Positions 43,429 to 53,028 of a stretch of DNA of 64,000 nucleotides are shown piece after piece. Made by a program: the position numbers and the translations under genes. The notes below the pieces were generated by a model. That model saw nothing but the letters and a program-made list of their open reading frames with translations. It made no database searches and was not told the DNA's origin. The DNA lies in contig NZ_BQXQ01000009.1 in the NCBI RefSeq assembly GCF_030159055.1, forward strand, positions 79,100 through 143,099, written 5' to 3'. Positions within the stretch are counted from its first letter, which is position 1. The number at the start of each line of letters is the position of its first letter. Source of the stretch: Acidovorax sp. SUPP3334. Lineage in GTDB: Bacteria; Pseudomonadota; Gammaproteobacteria; Burkholderiales; Burkholderiaceae_C.

Positions 43429-45273
43429 TCAGCGCTTGGCGAACTCGATGATCGCGCGGTAGAAGCGGTCCGAACCGTCTTTGGTGTTGTCCGGCCCGAG
43501 TTCCATGCGGTTCACGCCGTTTTCCGCGCTGCCCTTGAATCGATTCGGAATCACCGAGAAGTAATACGGGCTGATGAAGCGCGCCCCGCCCGTGTAGTGC
43601 GACTGCATGGCGGCCAAGTGCGCACCGTCGCGCTTCCATTGCTGCGGGTTGAACTCGGGCACGCCGTAGTCGGCGATCTTTCGTTCGGCCAGAAACCCGC
43701 GCACCCAGTCGCTGTCGGTGGCGCCGCCGTACAGGTTGATGCCGTGCTTCCAGGGCATGGAGCCGTGCAGCGTCTGGTCGGCCGCGAACAGCTGGGGGTT
43801 CCAGGATGAGTTCACGTTGGGAACGATCTGGTGCGAGTAGAGCTTTTCGGCGGGCAGGCCCTCGCCGAGGGCGATGCGGTAGAACTCGCTCAGCAGGCGA
43901 GACACCTGCTGTTCGCGGTACCGGTTCCAGTCGCGGGCGAGCGGATTGAACAGCACGCCCTGTGTGGGCTTGGGCAGATCGAGCCAGGAGCGTACGCCGG
44001 GCAGTTCGCTCGCGGCCTTCATGCCGAACACTTCCGGAGGCCTGCGGGCGGGCGGCGCCACGCGGCGGTCCCGCGGCATGACGGTGAATTCGGTCTGGGC
44101 CACTTCATAGCGGGCGCCGCCCACGCGCGCCACGATCTGCGCCATGTGCTTGCCAGGTCGCAGTGCGCTGAAGTCCACATCGGTGCGGAAGCCGACGTTG
44201 GGCGTCGTGACCACATCGAGCGCACGGTAGACGTCCAGACGGTTGAAGCCGCGCGCGACCGGACCGACATAGCGCGCATCCAGGTACAGGTCGAGCCCGG
44301 TCACGCGGCCTTCCGGGTCCCAGAGCCAGCCGGAGAGCGGCAGGGTGCCGTCGGCGAAGGCGTCGTAATGCTCTCCCAGGCGGCTGACCGGCTCGCGGCT
44401 CACGTCGTGCGACGGAGCGAGCACGGCATTGAAGGCCGCATAGGCCGTACCGGCTTGCCGGTTGAGTGAGGCAATGCTGCCGTACTGCTTGGACAGATAG
44501 GCCTGAAAGCCGGCCACCGAGGCCGGGCTGTAGTCGGTGGTGCGAATGTTCTGGTACTCGCCCATGCCGTGTTCGAAATCGGGGAACAGGTGGTGCAACT
44601 CGCCCGCCAGCGTGATGGCGACGATGCGCTGCTGCTGCTCTGCAGGCAAAGCCTTGATGCGCTGGGCCACGTAGCGCAATGCCTCGAAACGGTAGCGGTT
44701 GACCGGGATGGTGGCGTCCGTCTCCAGCGTATAGGGCGCGACGCGGTAGCCGAAGTAGCCCAGCTCCAGCGGCTTCCCACCGGGCAGTTGCATCAGGTTG
44801 CGAGGGTCTTTTTCCAGTTCGTTGGTGAGGGGGCCGGCGGAATCGAAATGGTCGCCCGCCAGGTACAGCACGACAGGGCGCTTCACTTCGGCAACGAGTT
44901 GCAGGAATTCATCCACCCGCGCCGTATCGATCTCCCAGCCTGTGGCACTCCTGCGGTACAGCGCAAGGAGCTGCAGGGTGGAGGTATAGCCGATCTGCAC
45001 CTGTCCTCGCGGGCCACCGGGCTCCAGCGTGTCGAGCAGCCGGTTGATTGCAGCAGCGCCCGTGCGCTTGCGCGCGCGGCACACGTCGATGGCGGCTTCG
45101 TAGGTCTTGATGCGTGGATCGTTGGCGGCCTCGTCGCACACCATCGTTCCGACGATGGTCGGTGCCACGATGAACGGCGCGCGCGCCGCGCCAGGGGCGG
45201 TGTCCGCATGAGCGGCGGCGCACAGCAGGGACAGTGCCACCGCCAGAACCCGGTGAGCGAGAGAAAAACGCAT
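43429..45273 (-). CDS. Secreted protein with glycoside hydrolase-like features
   Basis: ATG 45273 (MRFSLAHRVLAVALSLLC) begins a Sec signal ending AAAHAD; the product has 614 residues. I cannot assign a family with certainty. The stretches AGELHHLFPDFEHGMGEYQN and SPASVAGFQAYLSKQYGSIASLNRQAGT resemble the acid/base region and following helix of GH42-like TIM barrels, and a beta-rich domain (about 330-420, DGTLPLSGWLWDPEGRVTG) interrupts the barrel. It is the last gene of a minus-strand run with membrane glycosyltransferase-like genes, which suggests trimming or editing of a periplasmic or surface glycan. Confidence 0.6.
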   Translation of the reverse strand: MRFSLAHRVLAVALSLLCAAAHADTAPGAARAPFIVAPTIVGTMVCDEAANDPRIKTYEAAIDVCRARKRTGAAAINRLLDTLEPGGPRGQVQIGYTSTLQLLALYRRSATGWEIDTARVDEFLQLVAEVKRPVVLYLAGDHFDSAGPLTNELEKDPRNLMQLPGGKPLELGYFGYRVAPYTLETDATIPVNRYRFEALRYVAQRIKALPAEQQQRIVAITLAGELHHLFPDFEHGMGEYQNIRTTDYSPASVAGFQAYLSKQYGSIASLNRQAGTAYAAFNAVLAPSHDVSREPVSRLGEHYDAFADGTLPLSGWLWDPEGRVTGLDLYLDARYVGPVARGFNRLDVYRALDVVTTPNVGFRTDVDFSALRPGKHMAQIVARVGGARYEVAQTEFTVMPRDRRVAPPARRPPEVFGMKAASELPGVRSWLDLPKPTQGVLFNPLARDWNRYREQQVSRLLSEFYRIALGEGLPAEKLYSHQIVPNVNSSWNPQLFAADQTLHGSMPWKHGINLYGGATDSDWVRGFLAERKIADYGVPEFNPQQWKRDGAHLAAMQSHYTGGARFISPYYFSVIPNRFKGSAENGVNRMELGPDNTKDGSDRFYRAIIEFAKR

Positions 45274-45359
45274 GGCAGAGTGTCCGTGAACGAAGGAAGG
45301 CGGCAGGGGCGAGGCAGGTCGAACAGCAAGACCCGGGCCCGGGTCAGAGCAGTGACGCA

Positions 45360-47168
45360 TCAAGGGTTGCCCAGCGCCTTTTCAAGATAGAAGCGCCCCT
45401 CGCTGGCGTCGTACAGGCCCAGTTCGCCGAATTGCATGCGCGTGCCCGGCTTGCACTCGAATTCCATCGAAAGACGCCCTGGCGGGCCGGGTAGCAGCAA
45501 AGGCAGCATTCCCCAGGTGATGTCCTGGTCCGGTTGGAGGCCATCCAGGCGCACCAGGCTGGACCGCGCTGCGCCATCGGGCCGTGTGTAGCCGATCCAA
45601 AGGCGTTGGCATTGCCCTTGAAAGTGTTTGAGGGGCAATCGCAGGATGGAGATGCCGTCCATCGTGAAGGACTTCGCTCGCCACTCCACGAGGGCTTTCC
45701 CGGACGGCATGCTGGCCTCGGCCGAAAACGGGTCACCTTCCCATCCGCGCGTTTGCACCGTGCCGGGTTCTGCCATCTGGATCGGCAGGGGGTGCCCCAG
45801 GCTCAGGTCGGGCATGACCGGCGCGCTGGCGCGCAGGTGGTAGGCGCCTAGTGCGATTCCCGCGACGATGGTGGACAGGGCGCCTGCCATCGCCACACCC
45901 CGGCGGGGTTGGCGCCACAAAAGCGCTGCCCCTTGCGCGGCGAGCAATACGAACAGGATGTCGAGCGCGCTGATGCTGTACCGCGGGTTGTAGAGCACTG
46001 GCACGTGCACCGCGCACTGGTACGCGGCGGCGCCGGTCAGCATCCATACCATCAGGTGCCGCCGTGCCCCCCACACGCCCAGGCAGGCCAGGATGATCAG
46101 CACCACGCGCCAGGACCGGTCGTTCATGACATGGCGATCCAGGTGCGCGCGGCTGAAGAACAGCACGGCGCCGAGCTTTTGCACGTACATCTGCGCCAGC
46201 ACCGGGAAGGGTGTTTCCCGAAGCATCGTCTTGGCCACGGCCATCAGGCGGCGGTCGCCTTCGATGGAAAGGTGGCCCTGGGCACCCGTGACGATGCCTT
46301 CGTCGTGAACCAGCCCGAAGTAGGGAGGCTCGTAGCCGGACAGCACCGGATTGCTGCCGAAATACAGCGCCGCGCCCGTGCCGGTCGCGATCATCGGCCG
46401 ACCGAATTCGTCATTCTGCCGAGCCATGTAGGCGCCGACCAGCGCCAAGGCGATGAGGTGCACTGCGGCGATGCGCGCGGCTGCGCCGCGCTGGGCGCCA
46501 TGCAGCTTGCGCGACGCGATGAAGAACGCCACCACGGCAAAAGGCAGCCAGTACATGTAGGTGGCGCGAGTGAGGGTGGCGGCGCCGAGGGCCAAACCGC
46601 CCAGCACCACGGCGGCGATGCGCCAGCGCGCAGCGCTTTTGCCGGGCGCAGTGTCTGCGGCATAGGCAGTGGCCCAGATCCACACCGCGACGAGAAACAC
46701 GAAGGGCGCCTCGCCCATGAGCACCGCGCCCGCTTCCACGAGCATGTGGGGCAGCACGAAAAGCCACGCGGCAGCGGCGGCGGCGACACGGCCTCCGACC
46801 TTGCGCGCTGCGTCGAACGTGAGCACCAGCGCCACGAGCGAGATCGCAAGGTTCGCCGCCTTGACAGCCACCGGATCCGCGCCGGACAGCGCCATGTACA
46901 CGACCGTGCCGGGGGCCACCTTGAGGATCGCAGGGTTGCTGAAAAGCCCGGCCGCATCTTCCAGCAATTGCCGCGCGAGCGGCAGATAGGTGTGCAGCGA
47001 ATCGAATGGAATCTCCACCCGAGTGAGTATTTCCACCGTGCGCGCAGCGTAGAAGATGAGCGGCACGATCAGGCCCCAGAGCATCCAGTGCAAAGTGGTG
47101 CGTTCTGACGGCGAGAACGTGTGCCCGGCATGAAGCTGGGCGTTCGCGTGGGCGGGATGGGCGCTCAT
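45360..47168 (-). CDS. Polytopic membrane protein, GT-C glycosyltransferase-like
   Basis: A 602-residue protein. About ten to eleven TM helices fill residues 28-450, with a short acidic first loop (EILTRVEIPFDSLHTYLPLARQ) as in GT-C enzymes such as ArnT/PMT. The C-terminal 130 residues form a soluble beta-rich domain (LSLGHPLPIQMAEPGTVQTRGWEG). GT-C proteins transfer sugars from polyprenyl-phosphate donors on the periplasmic side. Its ATG overlaps the stop of the GT2 gene (ATGA at 47165-47168), so the two are coupled. No specific family name is secure. Confidence 0.65.
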   Translation of the reverse strand: MSAHPAHANAQLHAGHTFSPSERTTLHWMLWGLIVPLIFYAARTVEILTRVEIPFDSLHTYLPLARQLLEDAAGLFSNPAILKVAPGTVVYMALSGADPVAVKAANLAISLVALVLTFDAARKVGGRVAAAAAAWLFVLPHMLVEAGAVLMGEAPFVFLVAVWIWATAYAADTAPGKSAARWRIAAVVLGGLALGAATLTRATYMYWLPFAVVAFFIASRKLHGAQRGAAARIAAVHLIALALVGAYMARQNDEFGRPMIATGTGAALYFGSNPVLSGYEPPYFGLVHDEGIVTGAQGHLSIEGDRRLMAVAKTMLRETPFPVLAQMYVQKLGAVLFFSRAHLDRHVMNDRSWRVVLIILACLGVWGARRHLMVWMLTGAAAYQCAVHVPVLYNPRYSISALDILFVLLAAQGAALLWRQPRRGVAMAGALSTIVAGIALGAYHLRASAPVMPDLSLGHPLPIQMAEPGTVQTRGWEGDPFSAEASMPSGKALVEWRAKSFTMDGISILRLPLKHFQGQCQRLWIGYTRPDGAARSSLVRLDGLQPDQDITWGMLPLLLPGPPGRLSMEFECKPGTRMQFGELGLYDASEGRFYLEKALGNP

Positions 47169-48178
47169 GGCTGGGCGCCTCCCTCCACATCCTCCAGGCC
47201 GTCCAGATCGTCCGGACGCAGGTAGGTGCTCAGGGGCTCGGTGGGCACGCTGCCCACGTCGTAGTGCAGAAATGCCACCAGGAACTGAATGCCGATGAGC
47301 ACCGGCAGTGCTGCCAGCATGACGGTGCCGCTGGTCGCCGGGTGCGTGCCATAGGCGCTGTTGATCCAGTGCATCGCCCCGAAAATGCCGCCCGCCAGCA
47401 GCAGCAGCATCCCGAAGATGCTGTAGATCGAGCCGACGTTGAAGTCCCGCACGAAATAGCTGTACACGTAGCGGCGCGCGAGGCGCGAGGCGTGCTTTTT
47501 CAGGAACTCGGGCAGCACCTTGCCGATCTTGAGGTTCGATTCCTCGTCCGCGTACACGGCATCCATGGGGACGTCCCGCACCACGGCCCGCAGCGTGTTC
47601 AGGCGGAACAGCATGTCGGTTTCGAAGAAGTAGCGGCGCTCCAGCTTGTCCAGCGGAAGCTCGCGCAGCACGCTGGTGTGGATGGCGGTATAGCCGTTCG
47701 TCGGGTCCATGATGGGCCAGTAGCCGCAGCTGAGCTTGGTCATGAAAGACAGCACTGCGTTGCCGAACAGGCGCATGGCCGGCATGCCGCGCACCGACTC
47801 GGGTCGGAAGAAGCGGTTGCCCTTGGTGTAGTCGGCCCGGCCGTCCTGGATGGGGCGCACGAACAGCGGCAACAGGCGGGGATTCATCTGGCCGTCGCCA
47901 TCGATCTTGACCACGATGTGCATGCCGTCGAGCACCGCCTGCCGGTAGGCGGTCACCACCGCACCTCCCACGCCCTGGTTTTCGGGGTTGAAGAGAACCT
48001 GCACGCGCGGATCGGTGCAGTGCTGCTGGATGAAGGCGCCGCTGCCGTCGGGGCAGGCATCGTCCACCGCGTAGATGCGGGACACGCTAGCCGGAATGGT
48101 GCGGATCACCTCCAGAACATGCTGCGTGACCTTGTAGCAGGGGATGGCGACGGCAATGGTCATCGGTGGCTTCGTCAT
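47165..48178 (-). CDS. GT2 glycosyltransferase, polyprenyl-phosphate sugar synthase-like
   Basis: ATG 48178 (MTKPPMTIAVAIPCYK) overlaps the stop of the SMR gene by 4 bp and gives 337 residues. The GT-A domain has IPCYKV, the catalytic KIDGDGQMNP and the DPM1/ArnC-type DPTNGYTAIHTSVL. Two C-terminal TM helices (IYSIFGMLLLLAGGIFG and VMLAALPVLIGIQFLVAFL) anchor it. This layout is that of DPM/ArnC/GtrB enzymes, which load a sugar onto undecaprenyl or dolichyl phosphate. The sugar is unknown. Confidence 0.85.
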   Translation of the reverse strand: MTKPPMTIAVAIPCYKVTQHVLEVIRTIPASVSRIYAVDDACPDGSGAFIQQHCTDPRVQVLFNPENQGVGGAVVTAYRQAVLDGMHIVVKIDGDGQMNPRLLPLFVRPIQDGRADYTKGNRFFRPESVRGMPAMRLFGNAVLSFMTKLSCGYWPIMDPTNGYTAIHTSVLRELPLDKLERRYFFETDMLFRLNTLRAVVRDVPMDAVYADEESNLKIGKVLPEFLKKHASRLARRYVYSYFVRDFNVGSIYSIFGMLLLLAGGIFGAMHWINSAYGTHPATSGTVMLAALPVLIGIQFLVAFLHYDVGSVPTEPLSTYLRPDDLDGLEDVEGGAQP

Positions 48179-48528
48179 GCGGAAGCCCTCCCGGCCACGG
48201 CGATGCCCGCCAGGATCAGCGCACCGCCGATGAAGGTCTGCAGGTGCAGCGGCTCCTTCAGAAAAAACCACCCCATTGCCGGCACGATCAGGAACGCCAG
48301 TCCCATGAACGGGTATGCCAGATGCAGCGGCGCGCTGCGCAGTACCCAGATCCACAGCAGCGTGGTCACGCCGTACAGCGCCAGCGCCACGATGAGCCAG
48401 CCGTTGAATATCCAGTCGGTCAGCCCCGGCTGTGCCGGCAGCATCATGGCGGCCTTCTTGAACAGCAGTTGCCCGACGGAAATGCCGAACACGCACAGAA
48501 GGGTCAGGGACGTGAGTAAAAGGGACAT
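48175..48528 (-). CDS. Small EamA/SMR-type transporter (ArnE/F-like flippase subunit)
   Basis: A 117-residue protein with four TM helices: LLLTSLTLLCVFGISVGQLLFK, WLIVALALYGVTTLLWIWVL, LAYPFMGLAFLIVPAMGWFF and FIGGALILAGIAVAG. The pattern is that of ArnE/ArnF, which flip undecaprenyl-phosphate-aminoarabinose, rather than a drug exporter. It is coupled to the GT2 enzyme downstream, consistent with moving that enzyme's lipid-linked product across the membrane (inference). Confidence 0.8.
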   Translation of the reverse strand: MSLLLTSLTLLCVFGISVGQLLFKKAAMMLPAQPGLTDWIFNGWLIVALALYGVTTLLWIWVLRSAPLHLAYPFMGLAFLIVPAMGWFFLKEPLHLQTFIGGALILAGIAVAGRASA

Positions 48529-48550
48529 GGTGGATAGCGCAGTAGGCGTG

Positions 48551-49993
48551 TCATGCCGACACGGGGCGGGCCGGCGCCGTGTGGCGCAAGGCGAAAGCGG
48601 GAAGCAGAGCCAGGGGCAGGGTGAAGAACGGCAGCAAATACCGGTATTCCCCTGCCGTGGACAGCAGAAAGATGGCGACCAGTTGCACGGCCATGGGCAG
48701 GGCGACGATCAGCAGCGAAAGCTCGCGCCGCACAATCCCCTGGCGCAACGCCCAGGCCAGCAAAAGCAGACCGAGCCAGGGCGTCCATAGCAGCCATCGC
48801 CAGGCATGGCTGGCCTTTTGCAGCGCGATGAAACGGCGCTCCACCCCCCGCAGGTCGAACTGGCGAAAGACCGACTCCGCCTGCGTGCGAGGCAGCACGT
48901 AGGTGGAGTAGGTCACGGCCGGAAACCCCCCCTGCGCGAGCGCGGCCGCCAGGAAGACATTGACCCTGCTGCCCAGGAAATCGGGCAGGTTCTGCCAGAG
49001 GTTGTAGCGGAAGAATTCGCGCACCAGTGTTTGCTGGTCGGCCTTTGGCAGGCCTTCCACATGCGGGCCATCGGGGTGGAAGACGAGCATGTCCCAGTAA
49101 GCCGGGTCGGTATAGGCCAGGAAGTGCGGCAACTGGCGGTAACGGACGAGCAACTCGGTCGTCGCGGGCGAGACCTTCGGCGTGTCCAGCACCCACGGAT
49201 CGTTCATATGCGGGTACTGATCCCACAGCTGGTTCATGGCCCGAGGCTTCATGAAGTTCACCGTCTCGAAGACGACCATGGGATAGACCGCCTCCTGCGT
49301 ACGAGAGGAATGCATTTGGTGGCCCGCGAACATCGCTGCGCAGACCGTGGCGATCAGCGCCGCCAGTCTCCAGCGGGTGCTGCGGTCCAGCACCAGCAGC
49401 ACGGCCACCGCCGGCAGCAGAAAGACGATGCCGTTCGGCCGTGCGAAGGCCGCGAAGGGCAGCGTCACCGCCACCATGGCCAAAGACACCGCACCCATGG
49501 TGCGCAGGCGGGTTGCCAGCCACAACTCGAACAACAGGCCGCTCGCCGCTACGGCGAAGATGCCGTCTGGATAGAGCGTGCCCATGAAATAGACCATGTG
49601 CGGTGCCACGCACACCAGCACGAGCACGACCGCAAAACTTTTCTTCAGCCCCTGGCGCCAGTACCACGCCAGCATGCGCGCAAAAATCAGAGCGCACAGG
49701 CACAGCAAAACCCCTACGGGCACTTCCACCCGATGCGTTCCCTCGTAGAACAGCCGAACGAAGTAATACCAGAAGACCGTTTTGCCCGATCGGAAGTCGC
49801 CGCCGCGTTCCACCTCCAGCAGGATGGACACCGAGTCTTCTCCCAGGATGCCCGGCCAGAACGCCAGCAGCCAAGTGCCGTACAGCGCCATCAAGGCGCT
49901 CCAGATCACGAGGAATGGAGCAGCAGCCGCCCAACTGCCGCGCAGCGCAATGTCTGCGCGGGAAGCTGAAGGGAAAGGCAGCGTCGCTCCCAC
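48551..49993 (-). CDS. Polytopic membrane protein of unknown function (possible GT-C)
   Basis: The start is uncertain: GTG 49993 gives 480 residues, while a TTG at 50017 would overlap the prfC stop (TTGA) and give 488; no ATG lies near. About ten TM helices are seen, the first at FLVIWSALMALYGTWLLAFW followed by a loop with PGILGEDSVSIL and a DGIFAVAASGLLFELWLA helix. A periplasmic domain spans about 240-390. The helix and loop plan is like GT-C or oligosaccharide-modifying proteins, but no catalytic motif proves it. It is the first gene of the run that ends with the GH-like protein. Confidence 0.65.
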   Translation of the reverse strand: MGATLPFPSASRADIALRGSWAAAAPFLVIWSALMALYGTWLLAFWPGILGEDSVSILLEVERGGDFRSGKTVFWYYFVRLFYEGTHRVEVPVGVLLCLCALIFARMLAWYWRQGLKKSFAVVLVLVCVAPHMVYFMGTLYPDGIFAVAASGLLFELWLATRLRTMGAVSLAMVAVTLPFAAFARPNGIVFLLPAVAVLLVLDRSTRWRLAALIATVCAAMFAGHQMHSSRTQEAVYPMVVFETVNFMKPRAMNQLWDQYPHMNDPWVLDTPKVSPATTELLVRYRQLPHFLAYTDPAYWDMLVFHPDGPHVEGLPKADQQTLVREFFRYNLWQNLPDFLGSRVNVFLAAALAQGGFPAVTYSTYVLPRTQAESVFRQFDLRGVERRFIALQKASHAWRWLLWTPWLGLLLLAWALRQGIVRRELSLLIVALPMAVQLVAIFLLSTAGEYRYLLPFFTLPLALLPAFALRHTAPARPVSA

Positions 49994-50013
49994 AGGCGGC
50001 GGAGGGGGTGCCC

Positions 50014-51642
50014 TCAACCCGCGGCTTGCAGCGCCAGGCCGGCGTGCTCGCGCAACGGATGGAAGTGGATCTTGGGAAACCGCTCCTGCGCCAGGCGCAC
50101 GTCGTAAGGCGAGGTGCACAGGTAGGCCAGGGTGTCCGCCGCATCGTGCGCCAGCCGCAGCGGATAGGCGTCGGTGAAGGCGCGCAGGTCCGCCGGGCTG
50201 TCGGCGGTGATCCAGCGGGCGCCGGTGTACTGGCAACCCTCGAGCCGCACGTCGGCGTCGTATTCGGTCTTGAGGCGGTGCTGCACGACTTCGAACTGCA
50301 ATTGGCCCACCGCGCCCAGCAGCATGGCGCCACCGGCATCGGGCTTGAAGACCTGGATCGCGCCTTCTTCGCCCAGTTGGGCGAGGCCTTGCTGAAGCTG
50401 TTTGGTGCGCAGCGGGTTCTTCAGGATGACCGTCATGAACAGTTCAGGGGCGAAGAAGGGCAGGCCGGTGAACTGCAGGCTGGCGCCATCGGTGATGGTG
50501 TCGCCCAGCTGCACGCCGCCGTGGGTCGTGAAGCCGATGATGTCGCCGGCATACGCCTCCTCCACCGCTTCGCGGCGCTGCGACATGAAGGTCACGACGC
50601 TGGTGGGGCGCAGTTCCTTGGCCGTGCGCTGCACCTTGAGCTTCATGCCCGGCGTGTACTTGCCCGAGGCCACGCGCACGAAGGCGATGCGGTCGCGGTG
50701 GTTGGCATCCATGTTGGCCTGCACCTTGAAAACCACGCCGGAGAAGTTCTGGTCTTCTGGCTGCACGGTCTTCTCGACCGGCTGCTTGTTGACCTGCAGG
50801 CTGCTCAGCCGGGGGCGGGGCGAAGGGGCGAGATCCACCAGGGCATCCAGCACTTCCATGACCCCGAAATTGTTCACGCCGGAGCCGAAGAACACGGGTG
50901 TCTGCTTGCCGGCGAGAAATGCTTCATGGTCCCACGTGGGCGAGGCGCCCACGGCCAGTTCCATGCTTTCGATCGCGGCGTCGAATTCGCTGCCGAAGCG
51001 GGCACGCAGGTTGTCGGCGTCCGACAGCGGGATGGCCTCGAAATCCTGCGGGCGGCGTTCGCTGCCCGATTCGAACACCGTCATGGTCTGCGTGCGCAGG
51101 TTGATGATGCCGCCGAAGTTCTTGCCCTGGCCGACCGGCCAGGTCATGGGCACGCAGGGCATGCCCAGTTCGCGCTCGACCTCGTCCAGGATGTCGAGCG
51201 GCTCGCGCACCTCTCGGTCCATCTTGTTCACGAAGGTGATGATGGGCGTGTCGCGCTGCCGGCAGACCTCGATCAGGCGGCGCGTCTGCGCTTCCACCCC
51301 ATTGGCCGCATCGATCACCATCAAGGCCGAATCGACGGCGGTGAGCACGCGGTAGGTGTCTTCCGAGAAATCCTTGTGGCCCGGCGTGTCCAGCAGGTTG
51401 ACCACATGGTCGCGGTAGGCCATTTGCATGACCGAGCTGGCCACCGAGATGCCGCGCTGCTTTTCGATTTCCATCCAGTCGCTGGTGGCGTGCCGGCTGG
51501 CCTTGCGCCCCTTCACCGCGCCAGCGATCTGGATCGCGCCCGAGAACAGCAGCAGCTTTTCCGTCAGCGTGGTCTTGCCCGCGTCAGGGTGGGAAATGAT
51601 GGCAAAGGTACGGCGGCGCCGTGTTTCGGAGACGTAGGACAC
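50014..51642 (-). CDS. prfC: Peptide chain release factor 3
   Basis: GTG 51642 (reads VSYVSETRRRRTFAI) is chosen because the conserved protein begins there; the product has 542 residues. G1 SHPDAGKTTLTEK, the switch I region GISVASSVMQM, G3 DTPGHKDFSEDTYR and G4 NKMDRE are all present, and the C-terminal RF3 domains follow. RF3 is the GTPase that recycles RF1/RF2 from the ribosome after termination. It precedes the membrane glycosyl-transfer genes in the same direction with no clear terminator between. Confidence 0.95.
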   Translation of the reverse strand: MSYVSETRRRRTFAIISHPDAGKTTLTEKLLLFSGAIQIAGAVKGRKASRHATSDWMEIEKQRGISVASSVMQMAYRDHVVNLLDTPGHKDFSEDTYRVLTAVDSALMVIDAANGVEAQTRRLIEVCRQRDTPIITFVNKMDREVREPLDILDEVERELGMPCVPMTWPVGQGKNFGGIINLRTQTMTVFESGSERRPQDFEAIPLSDADNLRARFGSEFDAAIESMELAVGASPTWDHEAFLAGKQTPVFFGSGVNNFGVMEVLDALVDLAPSPRPRLSSLQVNKQPVEKTVQPEDQNFSGVVFKVQANMDANHRDRIAFVRVASGKYTPGMKLKVQRTAKELRPTSVVTFMSQRREAVEEAYAGDIIGFTTHGGVQLGDTITDGASLQFTGLPFFAPELFMTVILKNPLRTKQLQQGLAQLGEEGAIQVFKPDAGGAMLLGAVGQLQFEVVQHRLKTEYDADVRLEGCQYTGARWITADSPADLRAFTDAYPLRLAHDAADTLAYLCTSPYDVRLAQERFPKIHFHPLREHAGLALQAAG

Positions 51643-51812
51643 AGTGGTTTTGGTGAGGGCGCGGCGCAGGCATGTGGGCCGAAGTACGAGCGCCTGGCCA
51701 GCGCACTGCAGCACTGCCGCGGAGGGCGCCCGCGGAAAAGTGGCCGTATTCTAACGGGGGCCTCATTCGGCCAGCTGCGTCACGGCAGCGCCGGTACGGC
51801 GGGCCCTGGCTG

Positions 51813-52850
51813 CTATGGCGCTGCCGGGGGGGCGGTCGGAACGCGCTGAAAGAGCCGTTTGGCCCGCAGCACGGGTGATTCCACGCCGTGCCATGAGATG
51901 TATCCAGCCACGGTGGCCAGCAAGACGGACAGCAGCAGGCTCGGAATGAACGGCAGGTCCGGCCAGAGGGCATACACCGATTGCTGCACCGGACACCCAT
52001 ACAGATAGATGCCATACGACGGATCCCCGCCGCGTTGAAGAAAGGCCAGCGCAGGCACGTGCAGCGAGCCCACAAAGATCAGCAGCGGTGGCAGCAGGAG
52101 CAGGCCTGCCGAATGCTCCATTTTCAAACCGAAGAACAGCAAGGCGGCCAGAGGCGTCAGCACGAGCACCAGCCTTCCGGAGCGCGCATGGAACCCGTCG
52201 CGAAAAACGGCGATGAGCGCGCCATAGGTGAAATAGGCGGGGTACTCGAACCAATGCCGCATTTCCCCCGTGAGGTCCGCGTTGCGGGTCGTGAGAAAGA
52301 AGGCGATGTATCCCAGCCCCACGACGCAGGCGATCCAGCGCGACCTCAGCAACCCCAGAAAACCGATCGCTGCGAGCACCAGGTAGCACATGCTTTCCAT
52401 CGGAATGGTCCACAAGGGGCCGTTCATCAGGTGCTTGAGCGGGTTGTTTTCGAACACGCCGGGCAGATAGGGATAGTCCTTGATCAGCAAGAGATTGCGG
52501 AAGTAGCGGATCGTCTCGGGATGGCCGAGAAAGTCCATGGCCGGCAGCGAAGTGAAGAAAAGCCCGAACAGGAAAACGTTGGTCAGCACGGCGAACAGCA
52601 CCCCGGGCCAGATCCGCAAAAAACGCTTGGACAGGAATGCCAGCGCCTGTGGCTGGCGCAACCAGCTCAGTGTGACAAGGTAGCCGCTGATGGTGAAGAA
52701 GGTCATCACCGCCACGCCGCCCACCATGTCGGAGTGCAGCCAGGAGGGCGGTGCCGTGCGCGTGATGTGAAAGTGGTGGCTGAAGATCACTGCGCTCGCT
52801 GCGCCGATGCGCAGCAAGTCGAACAGGTTGCTTCGGTGCGGTGTGGACAT
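51813..52850 (-). CDS. Acyltransferase 3 family membrane protein (OafA/YrhL-like)
   Basis: ATG 52850 (MSTPHRSNLFDLLRIGA) gives 345 residues. About ten TM helices are present. The family start is seen: DLLRIGAASAVIFSHHFHI with the catalytic-type His, then GGVAVMTFFTISGYLVTLSW (the FF.ISGYL signature). Such proteins O-acetylate or otherwise acylate surface polysaccharides or other glycans. It is divergent from ahcY across a 336-bp region that contains the SAH riboswitch on the other strand. Confidence 0.87.
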   Translation of the reverse strand: MSTPHRSNLFDLLRIGAASAVIFSHHFHITRTAPPSWLHSDMVGGVAVMTFFTISGYLVTLSWLRQPQALAFLSKRFLRIWPGVLFAVLTNVFLFGLFFTSLPAMDFLGHPETIRYFRNLLLIKDYPYLPGVFENNPLKHLMNGPLWTIPMESMCYLVLAAIGFLGLLRSRWIACVVGLGYIAFFLTTRNADLTGEMRHWFEYPAYFTYGALIAVFRDGFHARSGRLVLVLTPLAALLFFGLKMEHSAGLLLLPPLLIFVGSLHVPALAFLQRGGDPSYGIYLYGCPVQQSVYALWPDLPFIPSLLLSVLLATVAGYISWHGVESPVLRAKRLFQRVPTAPPAAP

Positions 52851-53013
52851 GTTTTCTGGCTTTTTCCGGCCCGTCTCGGGCACTTGGCATTTGGGTGGGG
52901 CTGGCAGCTGGTCCGGCCCTCCTTATCTCAATTCGTTGCGCACCTTCGGCCTTCGCCCATTGGTCATGCCCGGCACAACGGTAGGGGTGTCAAAGCGCAG
53001 TGTCCTTAGTCCT

Positions 53014-53019
53014 TATAAT
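53014..53019 (+). promoter_or_regulatory. Probable -10 element of the ahcY promoter
   Basis: A perfect TATAAT lies 10 bp upstream of the riboswitch start. The -35 region is poor (TGTCAA at 52988, too far for ideal spacing), so a weak or activated promoter is possible. Confidence 0.55.
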
Positions 53020-53028
53020 CGCCGTTTT

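Noticed and set aside
45845..45860. Isolated CTAG tetranucleotides, also at 15019, 37886 and 48091
   Set aside because: They lack the flanking arms and the CTGGAG block at the fixed distance, so they are not counted as repeat copies.
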